This document shows, in pieces, positions 1 through 8,746 of a DNA stretch of 64,000 nucleotides. Under the pieces are notes generated by a model. It was not told the origin of the DNA, did not search any database, and worked only from the letters and a program-made list of their open reading frames with translations. How positions within the stretch are numbered: position 1 is the stretch's first letter; each line of letters starts with the position of its first letter. The stretch is from CAADGY01 sp900696665 (GTDB lineage: Bacteria > Acidobacteriota > Terriglobia > Bryobacterales > Bryobacteraceae), in contig JAPSFM010000008.1 in assembly GCA_035063885.1 (NCBI GenBank), forward strand, positions 1 through 64,000, given 5' to 3'. The position numbers and the translations under genes are program-made.

Positions 1-122
1 CTAGTGAGCGCGGACGCGTAGTTGCGCTAAACCAGCGCTAAACCTTCCATCTAAGAATCCATAGTGTCTGGCGCCGGTGGTGTGCAGATATCCGAGTGCA
101 CACGGCCGGCAAGGAGTTTGTA
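1..122. other. Leader region of the MATE gene
   Basis: No gene is seen here. The only clear element is a ribosome binding site, AAGGAG at 111-116, six bases before the ATG at 123. No convincing -35/-10 pair was found, so the promoter may lie before the window. Confidence 0.5.
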
Positions 123-1535
123 ATGGCTACAACTGTTTCCAAATATCCGCACGCCGGTCTCTGGCAATCGGTGAAGGAGGCGATCCGGGGGACCAGATAC
201 GACTATACAGAGCTCCCCATTACGCACAGTGTGTTTCTGCTCGCTATTCCGATGGTGCTCGAGATGGCGATGGAGTCGCTGTTCGCAATAGTGGATGTGT
301 TCTGGGTGTCGCGGCTCGGTGCGAACGCAATCGCCACGGTCGGGCTGACCGAATCGATGCTTACGCTAGTGTTCGCGGTGGCCATGGGCGTCAGTCTGTC
401 GACCACGGCCATGGTGGCACGGCGCATCGGTGAGCACGACCAGCGAGGGGCCAGGGTGGCCGCCGCTCAAGCGATCCTCCTCGGTACAGGATTGGCGGCA
501 GTGATGGGTGTGCCCGGGTTTTGGCTGGCTCCGCAACTACTCGAATGGATGGGCGGTCCGCCGGAGTTGGTGGCGACCGGGCAACACTATACAGCGCTGG
601 TGTTAGGAGGAAGCATCACGGTGATGCTGCTGTTCCTGAATAATGCCATCTTTCGCGGGGCGGGAGACGCGGCCGTCGCCATGCGCGTGCTGTGGTTTTC
701 GAACCTAACCAATATGGCGCTGGACCCATTTTTCATCTTCGGCTGGGGACCGTTTCCCGAGATGGGCGTCACGGGAGCGGCGGTGGCCACGGTGATTGGA
801 AGGAGCATCGGGGTGCTGTATCAACTTTGGATTCTGGCGGGCCGGCAAAGCCGCATTCAGGTCCGGTGGAACGACATGCGGCTTAACTGGCCGGTGATGT
901 TGTCGCTGATTCGTGTGTCCACGACAGGAGTTCTGCAATTTGCCGTGGCACATACAAGTTGGATTTTGCTGGTCCGGATCATCAGCACCTTCGGAAGTGC
1001 CGCGGTAGCGGGGTACACGGTGGGTATCCGCATCTTCGCCTTCGCCGTTCTGCCGTCGTGGGGATTGAGCGGCGCGGCGGCGACGATGGTGGGTCAGAAC
1101 CTGGGCGCACAGAAACCCGAGCGCGCCGAACGGGCCGTGTGGTTGACCGGCTTCTACAACATGATTTATCTCGGCGCGGTCGCCATCACGTTCATCGTTC
1201 TTCCGGCCCCCCTGGTACGGCTGTTCACGTCCGATCCGGAGGTGATTGGCGCGGCGGTGAACTGTCTTCGCATCGTTGCGATCGGAAATATCGCCTATGC
1301 CTACGGCATGGCAATGGTACAGGCGTTCAACGGTGCGGGAGACACCGTGACGCCAACCATCATCAATATTTTCGGGTTTTGGCTGTGCGAGATTCCGCTC
1401 GCATGGGCCCTTGCACTACCATGCGGGATGGGTGTGAATGGCGTGTTCGCTTCCATTCCGATTTCAGAAGGGCTGATTACGGTCATCAGCCTGACCGTGT
1501 TCCGGCGGGGCAAGTGGAAGCAGCGAAAGATCTGA
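123..1535 (+). CDS. MATE family multidrug/toxin efflux transporter
   Basis: The product is a 470-residue inner-membrane antiporter of the MATE (NorM/DinF-like) family, which exports drugs or metabolites against Na+ or H+. The protein is almost entirely hydrophobic helices and has two related halves, as the family does, each with the Gly-rich loop pattern around AIFRGAGD (about residue 180) and AFNGAGDT (about residue 405). I chose ATG 123 over the upstream GTG at 96 because AAGGAG sits six bases before it. It stands alone and converges on shc, with a hairpin between the two. The substrate cannot be read from sequence. Confidence 0.93.
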   Translation: MATTVSKYPHAGLWQSVKEAIRGTRYDYTELPITHSVFLLAIPMVLEMAMESLFAIVDVFWVSRLGANAIATVGLTESMLTLVFAVAMGVSLSTTAMVARRIGEHDQRGARVAAAQAILLGTGLAAVMGVPGFWLAPQLLEWMGGPPELVATGQHYTALVLGGSITVMLLFLNNAIFRGAGDAAVAMRVLWFSNLTNMALDPFFIFGWGPFPEMGVTGAAVATVIGRSIGVLYQLWILAGRQSRIQVRWNDMRLNWPVMLSLIRVSTTGVLQFAVAHTSWILLVRIISTFGSAAVAGYTVGIRIFAFAVLPSWGLSGAAATMVGQNLGAQKPERAERAVWLTGFYNMIYLGAVAITFIVLPAPLVRLFTSDPEVIGAAVNCLRIVAIGNIAYAYGMAMVQAFNGAGDTVTPTIINIFGFWLCEIPLAWALALPCGMGVNGVFASIPISEGLITVISLTVFRRGKWKQRKI

Positions 1536-1540
1536 TAGCA

Positions 1541-1564
1541 GCGGGCGCACCGGGTAGCGCCCGC
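1541..1564. terminator. Hairpin between convergent MATE and shc genes
   Basis: GCGGGCGC and GCGCCCGC form a perfect 8-bp stem around an 8-base loop, six bases after the MATE stop and just beyond the shc stop. There is no strong T tract, so it may be a weak or Rho-assisted bidirectional terminator, or only an mRNA 3' end stabiliser. Confidence 0.5.
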
Positions 1565-1570
1565 CTCCAT

Positions 1571-3544
1571 TCAGTTATCACCGATATTGCAGGTGGCCAG
1601 AGCGAGCAGCGGGAAGTACTGCCGGTAGAGGTGATACGTGAGGTAAAAGACGTTTGGGAAACCGGTGCCCGTGGTGAGCTTCTCGTCCCACGTCCCGTCG
1701 GGGCGCTGTGTGCCGATCAGGTACCGCAAGCCGCGATAAACAGCGGAAGACTGGCCGGCGTTGGCCGCGGAAAGTCCAAGGAGCGCCCAGGCCGTCTGCG
1801 AAGGAGTGCTGGAAGCAGGCACGTAACAGTGGCGTGCATAACTTGCACAGCTTTCGCCCCAGCCGCCATCTTCATTCTGAATGGACTGCAGCCAGGCGGC
1901 AGCTCTTTGTATGGATGGGCAAGCCGACACATCGCCGCTGGCGCGCAAGCCACGAACGGCCAGAAATGTTCCATAGATGTAGTTCACACCCCAGCGTCCA
2001 TACCAACTCCCGTCCTGTTTCTGGTTGGCAATGAGATAGCGTACGGCATTCTGCACGGGGGGATCACCGGTTTTGAAGCCGCGCCGGCAGAGGGCTTCGA
2101 GAACGCGGCCGGTGATGTCGGGACAGGTGGGATCAAGCATCGCGTTGTGATCGGCGAAAGGGACTTTGTTCAGAAACTCCCAGTTATTGTCGACGTCGAA
2201 GGCGGCCCATCCCCCGTCGGAAGACTGCATGCCAAGCAGCCATTCGATGGCGCGGCGCTCAACCCGTTCCTGGCGCTCGGGATCAGAAGCGTGAGCGTGC
2301 TGAAGCGCCAGTAACACCATGGCCGTGTCGTCGATGTCGGGATAGTATTCGTTGGCGAACTCGAAGGCCCACCCGCTGGGCCGCAGGCCGGGACGCTTGA
2401 TGGACCAGTCTCCCTTGCGGCGCACCTCTCTATCGAGCAGCCAGTCGGCAGCGCGGGTCATCGCGGCCGCATCAACGGGACCGCCGGGCATCTCTCCCAT
2501 GGCGAAGGCGGCTATCGCGGTATCCCATACGGGCGAAAAACAGGGTTGGAACTGCAAACGGTCTTCCGTCTCAAGCAGCAACCGGTCAAACTGTGCAATG
2601 GCATCGAGCAGATCGGGGTGATCGCGCTCATAACCCAGGGCATCCATTGCCATGATTGTGTACATCATGGCGGGATAGATAGCGCCTAAGCCGTCGGTGT
2701 AGTGCAAGCGCTCAAGCACCCACCGTTCCGCCTCACGTACAGCGGTTTTGCGGACGTCCTTGATTCCCCTCCGCTCCCACATTTTCACCAGGCGATCGGC
2801 ATGGTTGAATATGGTGGAAGTACGATCTCTTCGGGGCAAGGTCAGACGCTTGCCGGGAACAAACAATTCTTCTACCGTGAGGCCTTGAGGAACAGGGTGC
2901 TGGCTTCCTATAGACTGGACGATCGAAAGCGGAACCAGAATGGTGCGCGTCCAGGAAGACATTTCATATAGTAGATTTCCGGGTACAAGCAGAATCTCGG
3001 GCGGTACACTGGGCACATATCGTCTGGGGTAGAGCCCGAAGAGGCTAAAATTCATCTTGGTGTAGCTATTGCTCGCCTGGAGACCTCCCAGCGAAAGGAC
3101 ACGGCTGCGTGCCCGGACCATCACGGGGCTTTCAGAATCTTCCCCTGCGATTTTCATCGCGGTATAAGCGCGAGCGGTGGCGTTGATCTCTGAGGGGCCT
3201 CCTTCGTAGATCGACCAGCCACCATCGGACAACTGGCGCTCGAGGATAAAGCGCACCGCTTTCCGGATACGATTCCAGGTTGGGGGATGCCACGGCTGGT
3301 CCGGCTCCGGTGGATACAGCCAGAGTTGAAGAAGAATATAATCGGACTCCAAAGTGGAGTCGGCCGTAAGGTCGCCGCACCAGTATCCTTGCGGATCCTG
3401 AATTTTGAGAAGAGCATTAGCGGCGGCTGTGGCACTTGTCCGTATGCCTGCCGCAAGCTGCTGCAACTCGGCTTGGGCGATGGTGCGAGCGGCCTGTGTG
3501 TCGCGCGGCGGAGCCGGCGCGATATATCGGAATTCTTCTCTCAT
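1571..3544 (-). CDS. shc: Squalene-hopene cyclase
   Basis: The 657-residue protein cyclises squalene to hopene, the first committed step of hopanoid synthesis, as a monotopic membrane enzyme. The acid motif DIDDTA lies near residue 405, and repeated QW motifs are visible (for example QLSDGGWSIYEGG, QSSDGGWAAFDVD, QNEDGGWGES, QRPDGTWDE). Length matches bacterial SHC. A TTG six bases further upstream overlaps the tag stop codon, but ATG 3544 is the better start: it lies two bases after that stop with no separate Shine-Dalgarno, so translation is probably coupled to tag. Hopanoids are widespread in Acidobacteria. No squalene synthase genes (hpnCDE) are in the window. Confidence 0.95.
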   Translation of the reverse strand: MREEFRYIAPAPPRDTQAARTIAQAELQQLAAGIRTSATAAANALLKIQDPQGYWCGDLTADSTLESDYILLQLWLYPPEPDQPWHPPTWNRIRKAVRFILERQLSDGGWSIYEGGPSEINATARAYTAMKIAGEDSESPVMVRARSRVLSLGGLQASNSYTKMNFSLFGLYPRRYVPSVPPEILLVPGNLLYEMSSWTRTILVPLSIVQSIGSQHPVPQGLTVEELFVPGKRLTLPRRDRTSTIFNHADRLVKMWERRGIKDVRKTAVREAERWVLERLHYTDGLGAIYPAMMYTIMAMDALGYERDHPDLLDAIAQFDRLLLETEDRLQFQPCFSPVWDTAIAAFAMGEMPGGPVDAAAMTRAADWLLDREVRRKGDWSIKRPGLRPSGWAFEFANEYYPDIDDTAMVLLALQHAHASDPERQERVERRAIEWLLGMQSSDGGWAAFDVDNNWEFLNKVPFADHNAMLDPTCPDITGRVLEALCRRGFKTGDPPVQNAVRYLIANQKQDGSWYGRWGVNYIYGTFLAVRGLRASGDVSACPSIQRAAAWLQSIQNEDGGWGESCASYARHCYVPASSTPSQTAWALLGLSAANAGQSSAVYRGLRYLIGTQRPDGTWDEKLTTGTGFPNVFYLTYHLYRQYFPLLALATCNIGDN

Positions 3545-3546
3545 GA

Positions 3547-4131
3547 TCAAAAAGTTTTGTTGGAAATCTCGCTGTGCCTATAGCAGGTCACCAGATGATC
3601 ATTGACCATACCCACCGCTTGCATAAACGCATAACAGATTGTAGAGCCCACGAATCGGAATTCCCGTTTCGCGAGATCCCTGCTCATAGCGTCCGATACT
3701 GGAGTCCGGACAGGCACCTGGCCGGCCGTGCGCCATACGTTCACAACGGGCGCACCGTTCACGAATTGCCAGATGTAGCGATCGAACGTTCCAAATTCAT
3801 CGATCACGTTCAGAAACGAACGTGCATTCCGCACCGCCGCTGAAATCTTCAGACGATTACGAACGATACCGGAGTTGGCGAGCAACTCGCCGATTTTCCT
3901 CTCTTCATAGCGTGCAATGACAGCGGGATCGAAGCCATCGAAAGCAGACCGATAGTTTTCACGCTTCTTCAGTATCGTCGTCCAACTCAAACCTGCCTGA
4001 GCGCCTTCGAGAATCAGGAATTCAAACAAAACACGATCATCGTGTTGCGGTACGCCCCATTCCGAATCGTGATACAGAATGTCCACATCGTTCTTCGCCC
4101 AGGGGCAACGCTTCTGCACGTGCTTATGCAT
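3547..4131 (-). CDS. tag: DNA-3-methyladenine glycosylase I
   Basis: This 194-residue base-excision repair enzyme removes 3-methyladenine from alkylated DNA. It has the TAG signature KRCPW...YHDSEWG near the N terminus and the C-terminal MVNDHLVTCYRH. Together these give the Cys/His/His/Cys zinc ligands of the family (Cys9, His21, and the late His and Cys). The ATG at 4131 is preferred to a TTG ten codons upstream because the family starts just before the first zinc Cys. It is the first gene of a two-gene unit with shc and is divergent from the TPR gene. Confidence 0.92.
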   Translation of the reverse strand: MHKHVQKRCPWAKNDVDILYHDSEWGVPQHDDRVLFEFLILEGAQAGLSWTTILKKRENYRSAFDGFDPAVIARYEERKIGELLANSGIVRNRLKISAAVRNARSFLNVIDEFGTFDRYIWQFVNGAPVVNVWRTAGQVPVRTPVSDAMSRDLAKREFRFVGSTICYAFMQAVGMVNDHLVTCYRHSEISNKTF

Positions 4132-4191
4132 TCCTATTTTATCGTACCTCTGTATTCTCAACAGATTCGCTCTATCCTGGAAGATACAGAC

Positions 4192-5505
4192 GTGATTGGA
4201 CTGAAACTCTTCACAGCATGTTTTCTATTCTTCCTGCTTCAACAAAGTGCGAATGCGTTTGACGCCGAGGCACGTATACGTGCGGAAGCGGCATTCCGGG
4301 AGGGAGTGGCGGCGGAATCGGCAGGCGATAACGCCCGCGCCATGAGGGCGTTCACTCAGGCGCTGGAAGCCGACCCCGACTACGGACCGGCCTGGCTGCG
4401 CCGCGGACGTTTACAACTGAAGGCGACTGACTACAAGCAAGCGGTTGCAGATCTGAACCTGGCGGTTGCAGCCGGGCTGGAGAATGCCGATCTCTATGAA
4501 ATGCGAGGTGCGGCGTACTCGCACCTGGAGCACTGGAAATACGCGATCGCGGATTACACCCGCTGCGTTGAAGCCGACGCCAAACGAACGGCCTGCTGGG
4601 CTGGACGCGGCTTCGCCTACGGGCAGATCGAGCAGTTCGGGAGCGCAGCGCGGGATCTGACCCGAGTCCTGGAACTGGGGGACGGTGATCCGAAAACTTA
4701 TGCGCTGCGCGGCGCGGCATATTTCAAAACCGGCGAGATGGAAAAAGCCATAGCCGACCTCACAAAAGCGCTGGAGAGCCAGCCGGACGATCCGTTGCTG
4801 TACTTAATTCGTGCTACTGCATATGCAGGGACAGGCAATGAACAGCAAGCCCTTAGAGACCGCGAGCAGGCCGTCCGGTTGGATTCTCGAAACGCGGAAG
4901 CCTATGTGGCGCGCGGGGCATCGTATCACGCACTGGGCCGTCATGAGGAGGGATTTGCCGACCGTACCAGAGCGCTCAAGCTGAATCCGCAGTTCGCCGA
5001 GGCTTACCTTGGCCGCGGCAGCGCGCACCTGTCGCTGGGACAATATGACGAAGCCGTCAAGGACCTGCGAAAGCTGGTGGAGTTGAAACCAGACGATGCT
5101 GAAGCGCAAGCGTTGTTGCAAAGAGCACTGGACGCTCAACAGCAGGCAACCGAGGCGCCCAAACCAACTCCGCAGGAAACAGCAGAGGGCAGGAAGGAGA
5201 CCGGGACTTCTAAGGTAATCCCGGCATCTGGTGCGGCGCTTGCCCGTAAGCATTACGAGACAGGAAGAAAGTTACTGGGCCAGTCGAAGTTCAGCTCGGC
5301 CGTGGACGAGTTGTCCAAAGCAATCGCCCTGAATGCGAAGAACGCCTTCGCCTACAACGCGAGAGGATACGCATACCTGCGACTGAAACAATATAAGCTG
5401 GCCATAGCGGATTTCGATACGGCTCTTCGTCTGAATCCGCGCTATCGTAATGCCTCCCGAAATCGGGAGGCGGCCCGGCGCGCCGCTCAAACGCCCCAGC
5501 AATAG
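4192..5505 (+). CDS. Secreted tetratricopeptide-repeat protein
   Basis: The 437-residue protein has an N-terminal signal peptide (hydrophobic LFTACFLFFLLQQSANA) followed by about nine 34-residue TPR units with the usual A.....G....ALxxP pattern. A Pro/Gln/Glu-rich linker near residue 330 separates the main array from a last pair of repeats. TPRs mediate protein-protein contacts, so this is probably a periplasmic scaffold; no enzymatic domain is seen. GTG 4192 is chosen because GGAAGA lies seven bases upstream and because it puts the signal peptide at the N terminus. Its 3' end overlaps the convergent cimA by 19 bases. Confidence 0.85.
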   Translation: MIGLKLFTACFLFFLLQQSANAFDAEARIRAEAAFREGVAAESAGDNARAMRAFTQALEADPDYGPAWLRRGRLQLKATDYKQAVADLNLAVAAGLENADLYEMRGAAYSHLEHWKYAIADYTRCVEADAKRTACWAGRGFAYGQIEQFGSAARDLTRVLELGDGDPKTYALRGAAYFKTGEMEKAIADLTKALESQPDDPLLYLIRATAYAGTGNEQQALRDREQAVRLDSRNAEAYVARGASYHALGRHEEGFADRTRALKLNPQFAEAYLGRGSAHLSLGQYDEAVKDLRKLVELKPDDAEAQALLQRALDAQQQATEAPKPTPQETAEGRKETGTSKVIPASGAALARKHYETGRKLLGQSKFSSAVDELSKAIALNAKNAFAYNARGYAYLRLKQYKLAIADFDTALRLNPRYRNASRNREAARRAAQTPQQ

Positions 5506-7094
5506 TCTTCGACGACGCGTTCGACGCTGGAATCTTTTTCGGTGATGCGCATCAACTCCAGGCGAAGTGCGTCGACCAGGGCGCGCCAACTAGCTTCAAT
5601 GACATTCTCAGACACGCCGACGGTGCTCCAACTACGGCGGTGATCGGTCCATTCAACAAGAACCCGGACTTTCGCGGCCGTTCCCTTTTTCGGTTCGAGA
5701 ACGCGAACTTTGTAGTCGGTTAACCTGACTTTCGCTATTTCGGGATAAAGAGAGGACAGGCATTGCCGGAGACAGAGATCGAGCGCGTTCACGGGGCCAT
5801 GGCCGTGCGCCGTGGCCGAATGAACGCCGTCCTGCGCCTTGATGGTAACAGTGGCAGCCGTAACGGTCTCTTTGCCTCCGGTCATCCTGGTGGTTACCTC
5901 GTAACCGAGGGCTTCAAACAAATGGACTCCGGGGCGAAGCGCTTCGCGGACCAGGAGCTCAAACGTGCCTTCAGCGGCCTCGAGTTCGTAGCCGAGATAT
6001 TCGAGGTGCTTGATGCGATCGAGAAGCTCACGGCGTGCTTCGTCAGTCAGCTCGCCAAGCCCGTGCTGCTTCAGTTTGAAAAGAATATTGCCACGCCCGG
6101 AAAGATCGCTCAAAAGAACACGCTGCCGGTTCCCGATGGTTTCGGGCCGTACGTGTTCGTAAGTGGCCGCGTCGCGCAGAACTGCGCTAACGTGCACACC
6201 GCCTTTGTGAGCAAAGGCGCTATGGCCTACATAGGGCTGATCGTTGCGGAGAGGCAGGTTAGCCAACTCCGCTATAAACCGTGAAACATGGCTCAACTTG
6301 GGTAGATTCTCAGGTCCGACGGCGGTATGGCCGAGCTTTAACTCCAGGTTGGCGATGACGGAGCAGAGATTCGCATTGCCGCAACGTTCGCCATAGCCGT
6401 TCATACAGCCTTGGACGTGCGTAACGCCTTGCTCCACCGCGGCGACGGTGTTTGCCACGGCAACGTCGGAATCGTTGTGACAATGAATGCCCAGCACACC
6501 GTCGAACCGCTTGCGCACTTCCGCCACGATCTCCTCGAGGCGGCCAGTGATGGTGCCCCCGTTCGTATCGCAAAGACAGAGCACGTCGGCGCCGGAAGTT
6601 TTCGCAGCTTCGAGCGTTCGCATGGCGAAATCGGGGTTCGACAGCCAGCCGTCGAAAAAGTGTTCGGCATCATAGACCACTTCTTTTCCATGGTCTTTCA
6701 AGAATCGGACCGTTTCGGAAATGAGCTTCAGGTTTTCTTCCTCGCTGATGCCGAGTGCGCGTTTGGTGTGGAGATCCCAACTCTTTCCGAAAATGGAGAT
6801 GACCGGTGTATGGGCCTCGATCAACGCACGCACGTTGGGATCACGGTCGACGGGGTTACGCGCAAAGCGAGTGGAGCCGAACGCAGTGATCTTGGCGTGT
6901 TTGAGCCTGAGGTCCCGCACGCGGACAAAAAATTCCTTGTCCTTCGGGTTGGACCCCGGCCAGCCACCCTCAATGTAATCGATCCCAAGCTCATCCAGCT
7001 TGTGAGCAATCATGAGCTTATCCTCCACGGAGAAGGACACCGCTTCTCCCTGCGTGCCGTCGCGAAGGGTCGTATCAAAGGTGAAGATCTTCAT
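5487..7094 (-). CDS. cimA: (R)-citramalate synthase
   Basis: The 535-residue enzyme condenses pyruvate with acetyl-CoA to citramalate, starting a threonine-independent route to 2-oxobutyrate and isoleucine. It belongs to the HMGL/LeuA family: DTTLRDGTQG near residue 8 (metal and substrate site), the CimA-type IEGGWPGSNPKD near 41, HCHNDSDVAVAN near 200, and a C-terminal LeuA dimerisation/allosteric domain from about residue 390. The IEGGWPGSNPKD signature and length separate it from 2-isopropylmalate and homocitrate synthases. It is last in the ilvB-ilvN-ilvC-cimA operon, 48 bases after ilvC, with GGAG nine bases before its ATG. An attenuator controls the operon. Feedback by isoleucine through the C-terminal domain is likely but inferred. 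Confidence 0.93.
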   Translation of the reverse strand: MKIFTFDTTLRDGTQGEAVSFSVEDKLMIAHKLDELGIDYIEGGWPGSNPKDKEFFVRVRDLRLKHAKITAFGSTRFARNPVDRDPNVRALIEAHTPVISIFGKSWDLHTKRALGISEEENLKLISETVRFLKDHGKEVVYDAEHFFDGWLSNPDFAMRTLEAAKTSGADVLCLCDTNGGTITGRLEEIVAEVRKRFDGVLGIHCHNDSDVAVANTVAAVEQGVTHVQGCMNGYGERCGNANLCSVIANLELKLGHTAVGPENLPKLSHVSRFIAELANLPLRNDQPYVGHSAFAHKGGVHVSAVLRDAATYEHVRPETIGNRQRVLLSDLSGRGNILFKLKQHGLGELTDEARRELLDRIKHLEYLGYELEAAEGTFELLVREALRPGVHLFEALGYEVTTRMTGGKETVTAATVTIKAQDGVHSATAHGHGPVNALDLCLRQCLSSLYPEIAKVRLTDYKVRVLEPKKGTAAKVRVLVEWTDHRRSWSTVGVSENVIEASWRALVDALRLELMRITEKDSSVERVVEDYCWGV

Positions 7095-7142
7095 GGTTCG
7101 GTCTCCAACGAGGCGAGATCCCCCGGCTACCAGATGATGGCA

Positions 7143-8177
7143 TCAGGCCGATACAGCCTGATCCTGGGGTACGCCGATTTCTTTCTTCTTCTTCAGAAAC
7201 GTCATCATCTCACGCAGTTCGCGGCCCACGACCTCGATAGGCTGTTTGCGTCCCGCTTCGCGCATGGCGAGAAATTTCGCACGGCCGGCTTTATTCTCGC
7301 CGATCCACTCGCGAGCAAACTGGCCGGATTGCACTTCGCTGAGGATCTTCTTCATCTCCTCGCGCGTGGCTTGGGTGACGATCCGGGGACCGCGCGTGTA
7401 ATCGCCATACTCGGCTGTATCCGAGACGGAATAGCGCATGTAAGCGAGGCCGCCTTCCTGGATCAGGTCGACAATGAGTTTCAACTCATGAAGGCACTCG
7501 AAGTAAGCTACTTCCGGAGCGTAACCCGCCTCGACGAGCGTCTCAAAACCGGCGCGGATTAATTCACTGACACCGCCGCAGAGAACCGCCTGTTCGCCGA
7601 ACAGATCGCTCTCCGTCTCTTCCCGAAACGTCGTTTCGATCACGCCTGCTTTAAGACAACCAAGCGCCATCGCATAGGCGAGCGCAACTTGCAGGGCCTG
7701 ACCCGACGGATTCTGATGAATGGCAACCAGCGCCGGTACGCCGACCCCTTCGGTAAAGAGCTCGCGGACACGATGCCCGGGGGCTTTCGGCGCGATCATC
7801 GACACGTCCACGCCTGCCGGTGGAACGATGGCCCGGAAGTGGATACTGAAGCCGTGAGCGAACATCAGCGTCTTGCCGGGGATCATGTTCGGGGAGATTT
7901 CGTTTGTGTAGAGATCCGCCTGAATGTGATCCGCGACGAGAACCATCACCACATCGGCGGCTTTTGCAGCATCGGCGACACTCATGACGCGAAGTCCGGC
8001 GGCCTCCGCCTTGGGCCAGCTCTTGCTTCCGGCATAAAGGCCGACGACAACATCAAGTCCGGAATCACGCAGATTCAGCGCATGCGCGTGCCCCTGGCTG
8101 CCGTATCCAATAATCGCGACGGTCTTCCCTTTTAGATTCGCGAGGTCGGCATCCTTTTCGTAATATCGATTAACCAT
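7143..8177 (-). CDS. ilvC: Ketol-acid reductoisomerase (NADP+)
   Basis: The 344-residue class I (short form) enzyme converts acetolactate or acetohydroxybutyrate to the dihydroxy acids in valine and isoleucine synthesis, using NADPH and Mg2+. The Rossmann motif GYGSQGHA is near residue 25, APKAPGH near 131, and the C-terminal helical domain has the acidic metal ligands (DLFGEQAVLCGG and the CLHELK segment). The ATG at 8177 is preceded by GGAG with good spacing and overlaps the end of ilvN by eight bases, so translation is coupled. Confidence 0.97.
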   Translation of the reverse strand: MVNRYYEKDADLANLKGKTVAIIGYGSQGHAHALNLRDSGLDVVVGLYAGSKSWPKAEAAGLRVMSVADAAKAADVVMVLVADHIQADLYTNEISPNMIPGKTLMFAHGFSIHFRAIVPPAGVDVSMIAPKAPGHRVRELFTEGVGVPALVAIHQNPSGQALQVALAYAMALGCLKAGVIETTFREETESDLFGEQAVLCGGVSELIRAGFETLVEAGYAPEVAYFECLHELKLIVDLIQEGGLAYMRYSVSDTAEYGDYTRGPRIVTQATREEMKKILSEVQSGQFAREWIGENKAGRAKFLAMREAGRKQPIEVVGRELREMMTFLKKKKEIGVPQDQAVSA

Positions 8178-8727
8178 TCAACACTCCGTCTGTTAGTTGT
8201 AGTTTTTCAGCCGCCATTCCGGCGGGTACGGGACCGGACAGGCGTAGCTTTTTCGGATCCAAAGACACCGCCACCAATCCGGATCGTGTCACGTCGATGT
8301 CGCCGTAACTGCGCATGACATTGATAAATTCGTCCATCTTCTCAGTGTCTCCGGTAGCCTCGATCGCAAACCCCTCAAGAGAGGAGTCGACGACGCGAGC
8401 TCCGAAGATTTCCGCTTCCTTCAGGATCGCGGTACGGGCTTCCTGCGAAGTGCGTATGCGGAGGAGCACCAGTTCCCGCGATACAGCGGGGGAATCCGTA
8501 AGATCGGAGACCTGGAGGACATTCAACAGCTTGTTCATCTGCTTGATGACAGCGGTGCGGAGCCTCGCATCCACGTCGACGACGATGGTCATACGGGATA
8601 GCGTTGGATCAAGAGTGCGGGCGACAGTGAGGCTCTCGATGTTATAGCCACGAGCACTTAGCACACCAGTGATGCGCATGAGAGCGCCGGGTTTGTTCTC
8701 GACTAATAACGATATGACTTGCAGCAT
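8170..8727 (-). CDS. ilvN: Acetolactate synthase, small regulatory subunit
   Basis: The 185-residue subunit activates the catalytic subunit IlvB and gives valine sensitivity. An ACT domain occupies the first 75 residues (LLVENKPGALMRITGVLSA is the typical effector-binding loop), followed by the IlvH-like C-terminal domain. The ATG at 8727 is preferred to GTG 8745 because GAGGAG is six bases upstream and because the family begins with this MLQVISLLVENKPG-type sequence. It is placed between ilvB and ilvC with minimal gaps. IlvN and IlvH cannot be told apart by sequence alone. Confidence 0.95.
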   Translation of the reverse strand: MLQVISLLVENKPGALMRITGVLSARGYNIESLTVARTLDPTLSRMTIVVDVDARLRTAVIKQMNKLLNVLQVSDLTDSPAVSRELVLLRIRTSQEARTAILKEAEIFGARVVDSSLEGFAIEATGDTEKMDEFINVMRSYGDIDVTRSGLVAVSLDPKKLRLSGPVPAGMAAEKLQLTDGVLNG

Positions 8728-8746
8728 TTGATGCTCCTCGGGCACA

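Noticed and set aside
959..2314. Long plus-strand frame of 451 codons across MATE end and shc
   Set aside because: It is antisense to shc, which has clear motifs, and its translation is Arg/Gly-rich with no recognisable domain, a common shadow in GC-rich DNA.
6411..7562. Plus-strand frame of 383 codons opposite cimA and ilvC
   Set aside because: It spans the gap between two well-supported minus-strand genes and reads in their shadow.
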